Origin: Nocardia rhizosphaerihabitans
GTDB taxonomy: Bacteria; Actinomycetota; Actinomycetes; Mycobacteriales; Mycobacteriaceae
Assembly: GCF_014646295.1 (NCBI RefSeq)
Contig: NZ_BMNE01000004.1
Location: forward strand, 620,001 to 684,000
DNA length: 64,000 nt
Direction of reading: 5' to 3'
Program-made: the position numbers and the translations under genes
Part shown: positions 50,556 through 58,058 of the stretch, one piece after another
How positions within the stretch are numbered: position 1 is the stretch's first letter
Layout of the letters: each line of letters opens with the position of its first letter
Notes under the pieces: generated by a model
Seen by the model: only the letters and a program-made list of their open reading frames with translations
Database searches by the model: none
Told to the model about the DNA's origin: nothing

Positions 50556-51741
50556 CTACGTTCCCGCCGATTACGCCACCCTGAATCGTGCGCGGCATCT
50601 CACCGAGTAGTTCCTCGGTGTTCTCCATGTTCTTCAGCCAGTCCGGGATCTGATGGGTCTCGTCGTCTTCGGACTTGCCGCCGCCTCGGCCGCCGCCCAT
50701 ACCGCCCATCCCTGGTGCACCCGCACGGCCGGTGCCACTTCCGCCCGCCGCGGCGGTTGCGCCGGTCGGAACTCTCGCAGCGGTCGGTGATCCAGCTGTG
50801 ACGCCGCCCGGCGCGGGGGCGCTTGGGTTGCCGCTGCCCGGGCTACCGCCGCCCGGACTGCCGCCGCCGGGTGAACCGGTGCCGGGCGAGCCAGCACCCG
50901 GCGTCCCTGCCGGATTGACCCCCGCCGGAGTCGTCTCCGGGGTGGACGCAGGTGATGTCGAGTCCGGCGATTCCGCTTCCTGGGTCGTCGACGGATTGGT
51001 GTCGTCGGTGGTGTCGTCGTCGCTGGAATCGTCTGTGTCGGTGGGTGTCTCGGTAACGGCGGGGTCTTCGGTGGTCGGCGCGGTCTCGTCTTGCGGGTTT
51101 CCGCTGTTCGCGCCGCCCGGGTTCGAGGTGTCGCCGTTGCCTCCGCCGTTGGCGCCTGGATCGCCGCCGGTCGGCTTCCATGAGGTCAGCGGTGAGGTCG
51201 GGCTCTCGGGCTGCGGCAGGACGGGAATCTGCCCATCGGCGGCAACAAAATCGGTGACGTAGTGGTTCTGCATCGCCTCGCGGGCTTCATCGCGGGCTTT
51301 GTTGATCGCGGTCATCGAGCGGTTTCCCGGCTCGGCGAACCAGAAATCATGGCCATCCAGATTCCATACGCTGTCGGGCATGTTCTGCGGCTCGTCGACG
51401 TTTGTCCGGGTGTTGTTCACGCCGTTTACTGTGGTGGTGACCTGCTGCGCCAATGCGTTCAATGCCGGAGTCAGCTCCAGTGCCCGCGTCGCATAGTCGG
51501 CGATGGCATTCTGAGAGGCCGTCGCCGCCGCGCCTTCCCAGGCTGATGTGCTCGACCGACGGATCCTTGCGGCGAATGTCTCGACGGCAGCAGACCAATC
51601 CGAGGCGAGTTTCTGGTATTCGGATTTCGCGTTGTCTGCCTCGGTTGTGTCGAGCGGATTGAATGCTCGGTAGATCGCCCAGTGCTCCCAGGTGTTCGGC
51701 TTCTCCGGTTCGCCGATTCGGGCCTTCTCATTTCCGGCCAT
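50548..51741 (-). CDS. PPE-like WXG protein
   Basis: 397 residues. The N-terminal ~180 residues are helical with an SAWEG turn (Trp68-Glu-Gly70) and resemble the PPE/WXG domain (IYRAFNPLDTTEADNAKSEYQKLASDW). The middle is a disordered Thr/Asp/Pro/Gly-rich region with repeated GSPGGG units. The C-terminus is conserved-looking, IPDWLKNMENTEELLGEMP then GGVIGG, similar to the tails of PPE-like proteins in Nocardia. It follows the PE-like gene with a one-base stop/start overlap and precedes the EspG gene. It probably forms the PPE half of a PE-PPE pair. Confidence 0.78.
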   Translation of the reverse strand: MAGNEKARIGEPEKPNTWEHWAIYRAFNPLDTTEADNAKSEYQKLASDWSAAVETFAARIRRSSTSAWEGAAATASQNAIADYATRALELTPALNALAQQVTTTVNGVNNTRTNVDEPQNMPDSVWNLDGHDFWFAEPGNRSMTAINKARDEAREAMQNHYVTDFVAADGQIPVLPQPESPTSPLTSWKPTGGDPGANGGGNGDTSNPGGANSGNPQDETAPTTEDPAVTETPTDTDDSSDDDTTDDTNPSTTQEAESPDSTSPASTPETTPAGVNPAGTPGAGSPGTGSPGGGSPGGGSPGSGNPSAPAPGGVTAGSPTAARVPTGATAAAGGSGTGRAGAPGMGGMGGGRGGGKSEDDETHQIPDWLKNMENTEELLGEMPRTIQGGVIGGNVDE

Positions 51742-52202
51742 CAGGCAAGCCCTTCCGTGGATCCGATCGCCGATGGCGGAACATTCGCGGAGAGTTCGTT
51801 GTAGCGGGCGGCGAACTCTTCATCTGTTGCCATGTAGCGTTTTGCGATCTCGCGGTGTAAGTCCCGGATATCGGCAACAATATCGTAGTGCTGCTGGAGG
51901 ATATCCTCGAGATTGTTGTCGGAATCGGTGGAAGCGCCGACCTTTCCGGCCTTACCTCGGAACCAGCCCACCACTGTCGATGCCGATGTCAGGCCCTCGG
52001 TGGTTTCGCCCAATCCCCATTTTTCGCGATTGGCGATACCGCGGGCTTGTCTCTGTAGGTTGTTAATTTCATCCAGAAACGCTTCGCAGTCTCGCTCCAT
52101 ATACACGAACTCGTCTGCGTTAACGCGCACGTCGGTACTGAATGAAACGCTCAATCCGCCATTTTTCGCTTCTTGAATCAAGTTTTCGAGCGGTGTCGCC
52201 AT
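51741..52202 (-). CDS. PE-like partner protein with YxxxD motif
   Basis: 153 residues, helical. A YMATD sequence (Tyr123-Asp127), the YxxxD/E type VII export signal, lies at the end of the second helix region. KWGLG (Trp62) may mark a helix turn. No PE motif is present, but position and size directly upstream of the PPE-like gene fit a PE role. The stop and the PPE-like start share TGATG. GC is lower than in the PPE-like gene. The assignment rests mainly on context. Confidence 0.6.
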   Translation of the reverse strand: MATPLENLIQEAKNGGLSVSFSTDVRVNADEFVYMERDCEAFLDEINNLQRQARGIANREKWGLGETTEGLTSASTVVGWFRGKAGKVGASTDSDNNLEDILQQHYDIVADIRDLHREIAKRYMATDEEFAARYNELSANVPPSAIGSTEGLA

Positions 52203-52228
52203 GTTCCCTCCCTTTGCTGACGACGTGT

Positions 52229-52789
52229 CTAGCTTCCAGCTTGGATGGTCGGAGCCAGCATATTTGCAAGATCTTTCGCGATATCACAAGGATGGCGGTG
52301 ACCGGATTTTTCTCTGTTCGGCCGATTGCCGATAGAGATTTCCATGCTGCCGTTCTTCATCTCGACGTTGATCTCACACGACAAGCCGTCCTGGGCTGGT
52401 TTGTAGTGAATGATCGTGGGACGACCAGCGATTTGCGATTCCTCGCGGATTACTACCTCGGGATTCGCCTTGATCTGCTGCATCGTGATGGTGCTCACCG
52501 TGATGGACGCGTTGTATCCTCCCCGCTGGATCCATCCGCATCCCAACCACTTGTTGCGCCCGGTCGTCCACCGATCGTCCTTCTTCGGATTCCGCAACTC
52601 CTCCGCGTCGATCACCGACTGCGGCAGACTGCATCCGTCGAATCCGGTGGGCAACACCGATTCCTGGGTCGTAGTCGCTGCCGGGGGACTCGGCTGCGCA
52701 TCGCCTTCGCTCCCCGAGCTGCACCCGCCGAGGAACGTTGAGATCGCCCCGCCGACGACCAGTATCCGTACGACTGCCCCGCGATCCAT
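52229..52789 (-). CDS. DUF3558-family lipoprotein
   Basis: 186 residues. Signal MDRGAVVRILVVGGAISTFL with lipobox LGGC. The mature domain has the DUF3558 cysteine pattern: FDGCSLPQSVI, LGCGWIQ, LSCEINVEM and HPCDIAKDLANMLAPTI, likely two disulfides. These lipoproteins are common in Mycobacteriales and of unknown function. It is the first gene of the minus-strand run with the PE-like, PPE-like and EspG genes (26-base spacing), suggesting a surface partner for the secreted pair. Confidence 0.85.
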   Translation of the reverse strand: MDRGAVVRILVVGGAISTFLGGCSSGSEGDAQPSPPAATTTQESVLPTGFDGCSLPQSVIDAEELRNPKKDDRWTTGRNKWLGCGWIQRGGYNASITVSTITMQQIKANPEVVIREESQIAGRPTIIHYKPAQDGLSCEINVEMKNGSMEISIGNRPNREKSGHRHPCDIAKDLANMLAPTIQAGS

Positions 52790-52826
52790 CGATCAACTCC
52801 TCGTTCCGGTCACAGGCCGGTACGCT

Positions 52827-52863
52827 CCCGCCCCAACAGGGAATTTACACCCAGTGGGGCGGG
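52827..52863. terminator. Hairpin between cassette B and lipoprotein operon
   Basis: CCCGCCCCA (52827-52835) pairs with TGGGGCGGG (52855-52863), a perfect 9-bp stem with a 19-base loop. It lies after the stop of the coiled-coil gene (minus strand). No U-tract, so it may slow rather than end transcription. Confidence 0.4.
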
Positions 52864-52906
52864 CGGCCACCTCACAGTCGAGCCGTAAGTGCGTGCTGCC
52901 CAACGC

Positions 52907-53431
52907 CTAACCGAACCAATTCTTGCCGCGGAAGTACTCGCTCTCCTGGTCATAGCCGTCGTAGTCGACCGGCTCGACGCGCTCGGCCGCTCGGCGCGCA
53001 GCGGCCGAGCGGGCTATCGCCTCGCGTGCCTCGCGCAGTTGCTCTTCGTCGAGCGAGGCCGGGCTGCCCGCGGGTGACCAACTCGCGGGTGTGTATTGCT
53101 CGGCGACGGCACTCCGGTGCCTCCCGGTACTCGCCTCGTTGTCCGAGGCTGCGACATGGGATTGCTCCACCGCAGCGCGTGCCATCACGTCACGCAGTTG
53201 TTCTTCGCGGCGGATGGCGTCGAAATCGATGACAGGCTGAGGCTCGGTGATCGGTTCCTGCTGTTCGGCGGCCTGCTGCTCAGCAGCTCGTTCCTCGGCG
53301 GCTCGCGCTTCGGCCAACAGGTTGTCGCCTTTGGCCTGCAAGCGGGCTCGTTCGTCCTCGAACTCGGCTCGAAGCATGCGGGCTCTGCGGAGATGCTCGG
53401 CAACCAGGTCCTGGATCGGGGAGTAACTCAC
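52907..53431 (-). CDS. Small coiled-coil protein, cassette copy B
   Basis: 174 residues from the GTG at 53431, which overlaps the TGA of the large WXG gene by four bases. The N-terminal half is a long charged helix (LVAEHLRRARMLRAEFEDERARLQ, EARAAEERAAEQQAAEQQEP). A second helix follows (EEQLREAREAIARSAAARRAAERV). The tail, QESEYFRGKNWFG, matches SESEYYRRSTWLD of the copy A protein (49287). Family unknown. The shared C-terminal tail probably has a conserved job, such as docking. Confidence 0.7.
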   Translation of the reverse strand: MSYSPIQDLVAEHLRRARMLRAEFEDERARLQAKGDNLLAEARAAEERAAEQQAAEQQEPITEPQPVIDFDAIRREEQLRDVMARAAVEQSHVAASDNEASTGRHRSAVAEQYTPASWSPAGSPASLDEEQLREAREAIARSAAARRAAERVEPVDYDGYDQESEYFRGKNWFG

Positions 53432-55014
53432 AGGGGACCTGCCTCCGCCAGTTGTGCGCCGGTGTCAGCCGGCGGTTCCGGTTCGGGAATGGTGGACCAG
53501 TGTTCGGTGTCGGTGACCTGGCTGTTGTTGGAGGCGGATATTCCTGGTTGAACGGCCATGCTCCCGGCAACGGCGCCGTCGGTGGTAGCTCCCTCGGTGG
53601 TGGACTCGTTGGGCGCAGCGGTCGTGCTCGGAGTCGGCGCTGTCGATGCTGCTGCGTCGGTGATCACCGGGACGCCGTTCTCGTTCAGTGTGAGTCCGTA
53701 TGCGTGGGTCGTGCCCGCAGTGTCTGTGGTGGTGAGTTTGAGTTGCCCGTCGTCTCCGGTCGCCAAGCTGAGAGTTGTTCCGGCGATGTTGACTTCGGTG
53801 GACCCGTTCCCGCTGAACAAGGTGCTCAGCTGCTCGATGCCACTGGTGATCGATGTTCCGAGCGAACTGAGGCCGGTGCCGATCGATTCGGCGATGCTCT
53901 CGGCCGAACCGGACGATCCCGAGGTGAGGCTCGACAGTTCGCTGACCACCGAGCTCAGTGTCGACAGTCCGCTCGAGACCGTCGACAACAAGCTGCTCAG
54001 ATCGGTGGACGAGTCGTCGTCATCGTCATCGTCATCGTCATCGGTATCGTCGGTTGTTGTCGGATTCTTGGTTCCCGTGGTGTCGGTTTTCGTGTCGTCT
54101 TCTGTTGTGGTAGCGGGGGTGGTATCCCCGGTCGAGCTACCTCCGCCGCCATTCGAAGTTCCGTCGCCAGAGGGGTTGTTCGTGGTGGGGTTCCCCTTCT
54201 GGGGGGTATCTGGTGCCGCGTCTGACGGCATCGGATAGGGGGCGGCTTCTACTGCGGCCAGTGCGGTTGTGGCCTGTTTGAACACCTCGCGGACGATCCT
54301 GGAAGTCTCTCTGCATATTTCTTCGTAATGCAGGACCGTCGCCTCGACCTGCGGAACGAATACGTCTCGCAGGAATGTCATTTGATATTCAACGGAATCG
54401 GCGGTCTTGATGCAGTTTTCGATTGTTCCGATGAGGAAATCCTCGTTTCGGCCTTCCAGTTTGAAATCTGGAGTACCCGCGGGGCGCCAATACCCCTTTA
54501 CGTCCGTGGCCTTCTCGGTGACTATATTGCGAAGAGCCTTCGCCAGCTCGCCCAACTCCTGGGAGGCGGTTCGGGTGTGGTTGTAATCCTCGTCGGCCCG
54601 CCGAACTTGTTCATTCAGCATGGTGAACGCAGCATCGCCGGCATCGCCCTTCCAGATGCTCTGGATCGCATTACGCTGAGTCTGCTGGGTCTGCAACTCC
54701 GCGTACAGGTTGGGAAGCGCGTTCGCGAGCGTGCTCGCCATTCGCTCGATCGCCTCGATGTCCATGCCCTGCTCGGCATCGTATAGTCCGCACAGGGTGT
54801 AGTAATCGCGTCCAGCGATATCTGCGTTTCCGAGTCCGTGTTTCTCGAGGCATTGCTTGTACAGCGGGAGGTAGTACTTGAAGTACTCCAGCCCCTCGGC
54901 GCCATCGCTGAGAATCTTGTCGGCATTTCCGGCCGAACTGGAGACGGAGTGCTCCCAGTCGGAGTTTATTTTGCCGTCCTTGACTACACCGGATTCGTCC
55001 GCTGTCCAACTCAT
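53428..55014 (-). CDS. Large WXG protein with poly-Asp tract, cassette copy B
   Basis: 528 residues. The ATG overlaps the upstream stop (ATGA). The plan is the same as the copy A protein (47503): ILSDGAEGLEYFKYYLPLY at the start, turn SIWKG (Trp121-Lys-Gly123), YDAEQGMDI, a Thr/Gly-rich linker, ten Asp in a row, a Ser/Leu-rich helix, then LTTTDTAGTTHAYGLTLNENGVPVI, and the tail GAQLAEAGPL. It lacks most of the Pro-rich C-terminal stretch of copy A. The N-terminal domain has lower GC than its surroundings. It has extra cysteines (QCLEKHG, YTLCGLY). It is probably an ESX substrate. Confidence 0.75.
   Translation of the reverse strand: MSWTADESGVVKDGKINSDWEHSVSSSAGNADKILSDGAEGLEYFKYYLPLYKQCLEKHGLGNADIAGRDYYTLCGLYDAEQGMDIEAIERMASTLANALPNLYAELQTQQTQRNAIQSIWKGDAGDAAFTMLNEQVRRADEDYNHTRTASQELGELAKALRNIVTEKATDVKGYWRPAGTPDFKLEGRNEDFLIGTIENCIKTADSVEYQMTFLRDVFVPQVEATVLHYEEICRETSRIVREVFKQATTALAAVEAAPYPMPSDAAPDTPQKGNPTTNNPSGDGTSNGGGGSSTGDTTPATTTEDDTKTDTTGTKNPTTTDDTDDDDDDDDDDSSTDLSSLLSTVSSGLSTLSSVVSELSSLTSGSSGSAESIAESIGTGLSSLGTSITSGIEQLSTLFSGNGSTEVNIAGTTLSLATGDDGQLKLTTTDTAGTTHAYGLTLNENGVPVITDAAASTAPTPSTTAAPNESTTEGATTDGAVAGSMAVQPGISASNNSQVTDTEHWSTIPEPEPPADTGAQLAEAGPL
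54013..54042 (-). repeat. Poly-aspartate codon tract, copy B
   Basis: Ten consecutive Asp codons (GAT/GAC mixed) in the copy B protein, placed before the Ser-rich helix as in copy A. The tract has survived although the flanking linkers differ strongly. Confidence 0.9.
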
Positions 55015-55328
55015 CCGAGATTCACCCCAGCGGCCGTGATCTTGGTTACGTTGGCGTCGTCGGTGGCCGAATACGTATTCGCGCTGGTGGTGTACGCATT
55101 GCCCGACTTGGTCACCGCTGTCTCCCAGTGCGTCAGCCAGGCGCCGATATTCACAATCTCAGCACCGAACTTGGCGCCCTCGTCCCCATAGGCTCGCCCC
55201 GCCTGGGCGGCGGTGAACGACCACCCACTGATGTCCTTGTTGAGTGTCTTGATCGTGCCCCCCGAACCGGTCAATTTTCCCCCGAGCTTGCGTAGCTGCT
55301 CCGGATCGACCGTCACGTGACCGCCCAT
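55011..55328 (-). CDS. Small WXG100-like protein, cassette copy B
   Basis: 105 residues. It opens MGGHVTVDPEQLRKLGGKL, like many ESX WXG100 proteins. Turn region SGWSFTA (Trp36). YSATD (Tyr86-Asp90) fits the YxxxD export signal. AGRAY is shared with copy A (47133). The stop overlaps the start of the large WXG gene (ATGA), so the pair is translationally coupled. It is probably exported by an ESX system. Confidence 0.75.
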   Translation of the reverse strand: MGGHVTVDPEQLRKLGGKLTGSGGTIKTLNKDISGWSFTAAQAGRAYGDEGAKFGAEIVNIGAWLTHWETAVTKSGNAYTTSANTYSATDDANVTKITAAGVNLG

Positions 55329-55371
55329 CGGACCCCTCCCTCTGTCTTCCTCGTCGCACAGCGTCGGCTAC

Positions 55372-55377
55372 ATATTA
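55372..55377 (-). promoter_or_regulatory. Possible -10 box upstream of cassette B
   Basis: TAATAT on the minus strand, 44 bases before the ATG at 55328, is a good -10 match in otherwise GC-rich DNA. No convincing -35 is seen at the right spacing. Confidence 0.3.
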
Positions 55378-55478
55378 GGTCGGGGCGGCGATCGATCGCA
55401 CCCGTGGTTCGTGCTGCTGGATAGCGACAGGGTCTCCCCCTCTTCCACCGGGGCTGGTACGCCGTAACGCGTGGAATT

Positions 55479-55490
55479 TGGTGTACACCA
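55479..55490. promoter_or_regulatory. 12-base palindrome upstream of cassette B
   Basis: TGGTGTACACCA is a perfect palindrome about 150 bases before the small WXG100-like gene and 24 bases after the kinase stop. It may be an operator for cassette B. Confidence 0.3.
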
Positions 55491-55513
55491 CCCGTAGCCA
55501 CGCATGCGTCAGT

Positions 55514-56995
55514 TCAGTTCGTGAGACCCGAACGCTTCAAGAAGGTCTGCGCCGACAAGACGTCCTTGAACCCGCCGGCCGAAATCGCCAGGCCGGTCGC
55601 CGCGTTCGACCAATACAGCCCGGTATCGTTGCCGTTCGACGGGATTCGCGCGACGGTTTCGCCTTGGTCGATCAGGTCGCCGATGTATGCGCCCCTCCCG
55701 ATGCGGATGTTCTCGACGTGTTGGTCAGGCATACGTTGGATAGTTGCGTGAAACCGGACCTCACCGTTGCGTGTGCCGCCGATGAGAAGGGCATCGGTGC
55801 CCGGGATCGTGCAGGTGAGACCCCCGGACTCGGGCGCGGTGCAGGTGGCTGCGTTCCGCAGTTTGCTCGGCATCGCTGCCTCGATTGCCGTCGGCCCGTA
55901 GTTGATCCGGTCGCGGATCTCCAACCCGGCGAAGGTTCCCGCGGTACCGACGATGCCCAGTACAATGACGCCGACGACCACCGGCCACTTTCGGCGAGGA
56001 CCTGCTCGACGAGCCGGTGAGTGGTTCGCGATAGGGGGTAGATACGGTGATGGCGTGTGCTGCGCGCCAGGGACAGGTCGAGGCGCCATCGGCGCCGGCT
56101 GCCTCGACATGAACGGCGTGGCCAGCACGGTGTCCACCTCGCGTGCACGCAGCGCTTCGGCCGCAGCCCAAGCGAATTCGCTGCAGCTCGAGTACCGATC
56201 CTCAGCGCGTTTTGCCAGCGCCCGCCCGATCACCGCGTCGAGGCTGCGCGGCAGATCCGGACGGCGACTACTCAGCGGTGGCGGTGGTTGGCGCATCTGG
56301 GCATCGATCAGTGCGACCGGATTGGTTGCCGCGAACGGAGAATCGCCGGTCAGCAGCATGAACAACGTGCATGCCAGTGAGTATTGATCGCAGCGATGAT
56401 CCAGTGGCAGCGCTGCCAGCTGTTCCGGTGCGGCATAGGCGAGGGTTGCGGTGAAGGTTCCGGTACGCGTCAGTCCACGCATGTCGTGTGATCTGGCAAT
56501 GCCGAAGTCTGTCAGTAGGACTCGCTCGGGCTCGTCGGCTTCGGGCGCGGCCAGGAGGATGTTGGCCGGCTTCACGTCGCGGTGCAGCACCCCGCGCCGA
56601 TGGGCGTGGTCGAGTGCCGAGGCGACATCGGTGATGATCCGCATCGCTCGATCAGGATCGACGATTCCCAGAGCCGCAGCATCGGCACCCGCGACATACC
56701 GCATCGCGATCCACGGAACGGTGCCCTCGACGCCGCGGTCGTAGACCGAGACGATGTTCGGATGCTCGAGCTGTGCGGCGACCTCGGCCTCTCGTTCGAA
56801 TCGAGAGCGGATCTCGCTGTCCGCGAACATCTCCGGATTCAATACCTTGAGGGCGGTCAGCCGGGGCAGTCGCGGATGCCGGGCCAGATACACAGTGCCC
56901 ATGCCGCCGTGGCCGAGAACTCCCTCGACCTGATATCCGGCAAATGCCTCACCGGCACGAAGACTGGACACCTGACCCCCCGTTCGACCACTCAT
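55514..56995 (-). CDS. PknB-like transmembrane Ser/Thr protein kinase
   Basis: 493 residues. Kinase domain at the N-terminus: GHGGMG (28-33), ALKVL lysine, HRDVKPANILL, DFGIARS, YAAPEQL. One membrane helix (WPVVVGVIVLGIVGTAGTFAGL, ~346-367). The extracellular domain of about 125 residues has two Cys (ATCTAPE, LTCTIPG) and ends FKDVLSAQTFLKRSGLTN. It is unlike the extracellular domain of the other two kinases here. It lies just upstream of cassette B on the same strand with a 185-base gap. A role in controlling ESX substrate genes is possible but unproven. Confidence 0.92.
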   Translation of the reverse strand: MSGRTGGQVSSLRAGEAFAGYQVEGVLGHGGMGTVYLARHPRLPRLTALKVLNPEMFADSEIRSRFEREAEVAAQLEHPNIVSVYDRGVEGTVPWIAMRYVAGADAAALGIVDPDRAMRIITDVASALDHAHRRGVLHRDVKPANILLAAPEADEPERVLLTDFGIARSHDMRGLTRTGTFTATLAYAAPEQLAALPLDHRCDQYSLACTLFMLLTGDSPFAATNPVALIDAQMRQPPPPLSSRRPDLPRSLDAVIGRALAKRAEDRYSSCSEFAWAAAEALRAREVDTVLATPFMSRQPAPMAPRPVPGAQHTPSPYLPPIANHSPARRAGPRRKWPVVVGVIVLGIVGTAGTFAGLEIRDRINYGPTAIEAAMPSKLRNAATCTAPESGGLTCTIPGTDALLIGGTRNGEVRFHATIQRMPDQHVENIRIGRGAYIGDLIDQGETVARIPSNGNDTGLYWSNAATGLAISAGGFKDVLSAQTFLKRSGLTN

Positions 56996-57045
56996 GTACC
57001 TGAGTGAGCCACATGCTAACGCGATGTTCGGTGACGTCGGAACTC

Positions 57046-57073
57046 GCCGATCGGATCGGCCGATCCGATCGGC
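57046..57073. repeat. 28-base perfect palindrome
   Basis: A perfect inverted repeat with no spacer: the half GCCGATCGGATCGG (57046-57059) is followed directly by its reverse complement (57060-57073). It lies between the hydrolase stop (57165) and the kinase start (56995), both on the minus strand. It could be an operator for the kinase gene or a cruciform-type stop signal. Confidence 0.85.
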
Positions 57074-57164
57074 TGCTCCTGTCAGCGCCGTCGCCGGACC
57101 CGGAATTCGGCGACGATTTGGGTGCCGTGCGCGGCGTGCAGCGCGAATTCACGCAGAGTCGGGA

Positions 57165-58022
57165 CTAACCCCGGATCAGTTTGGCGACCGTGCCGATGGA
57201 CAGCTTCGGGGTTTCCTCTTCGACCGGGGCGTGAGGGTCGACCACGTGAGTGTGGGGGATGGCAGCTTCGGGGTCGGCGAAGGGGGCGTAGGTCTTGTCG
57301 CCGAGGAGGGTGTTGAGGAGGTAGCCGGTGAGGAGGGCTCGGGTGGTCTTCTCGGTTTTGTGTTCGTAGCGGCCCGCGCCGAGGGCGGCGAAGAGGCGGC
57401 GGCCTTCGACGATGCCGTTGTGGGAGGCGCCGTCGACGGTGCGCAGGATCGAGGGGCCGGACCAGGCGGTGGCGAGGGCGCGGGCGTTGGAGCTGACGGA
57501 GTCGAGGTCCAGCGCGCCTGCCAGGATCAGGCCGGGCGTGTCGAGTTCGGGGGCGATGTTCTCCGCGGTGGGGGAGGTGGGGGCGGGGAACAGGGCGGCG
57601 ACGGCGGCGACGCGGCGCTGAGCTGCGGCGATGACAGCGGCGCCGGCGCCCATGCCGTGGCCTGCCAGGGCGAGGCGATCGGGGTGCACGCTGATGGTGC
57701 CGTCGCCGAGGCGGACCTTGCTGACGATGTCGAGCGTGGTGAGCAGGTCGGTGCCCAGGTCCAGATGTGACGGGATCGGGCCGCGTTCGGTGTCGGGCGC
57801 GGCGACGACGAAGCCCCACGACGCGACGTGCTCGAGCAGGCTCTTGTAGTTGTCGGAGCTGGTCAGCCAGCCGTGCGCGAACGCGACAGCGGGCAGGTTC
57901 AGCCCGGACTCGGGCGTGTACACCACACCCGGCTGGCCCGCGATCCCCAGATTGCCGCGCAGCACCCGGTGAGGGCCGCGCGCGGACAGGGTGCTCAGGA
58001 GCGATTTCACAGAGACCGACAC
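57165..58022 (-). CDS. Alpha/beta-hydrolase-fold protein lacking the nucleophilic serine
   Basis: 285 residues resembling the polyester hydrolase/dienelactone hydrolase group: GVVYTPESGLNLPAVAFAHGWLTSSDNYKSL (oxyanion region), then the nucleophile elbow. The elbow reads ALAGHGMGAGAAV, so the usual GxSxG serine is glycine. Asp (AGALDLDSVSSN) and His (DGASHNGIV) at the other triad positions are kept. It therefore should not hydrolyse esters by the normal mechanism. It lies divergent from glmS, 36 bases apart. A comparable small gene group sits between glmM and glmS in M. tuberculosis. Its role is unknown. Confidence 0.8.
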   Translation of the reverse strand: MSVSVKSLLSTLSARGPHRVLRGNLGIAGQPGVVYTPESGLNLPAVAFAHGWLTSSDNYKSLLEHVASWGFVVAAPDTERGPIPSHLDLGTDLLTTLDIVSKVRLGDGTISVHPDRLALAGHGMGAGAAVIAAAQRRVAAVAALFPAPTSPTAENIAPELDTPGLILAGALDLDSVSSNARALATAWSGPSILRTVDGASHNGIVEGRRLFAALGAGRYEHKTEKTTRALLTGYLLNTLLGDKTYAPFADPEAAIPHTHVVDPHAPVEEETPKLSIGTVAKLIRG

Positions 58023-58058
58023 GGCGAGAAGGTTAGCCGATCAGTAGGGTGGAGAACC

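Noticed and set aside
50820..50895. Tandem GSPGGG-coding repeats as a CRISPR-like or mobile repeat
   Set aside because: They are in-frame low-complexity codons in the linker of the PPE-like protein, without spacers.
58023..58058. glmS ribozyme or riboswitch upstream of glmS
   Set aside because: Only 36 bases lie between the divergent hydrolase and glmS, too short for the ribozyme, and no matching sequence is seen.
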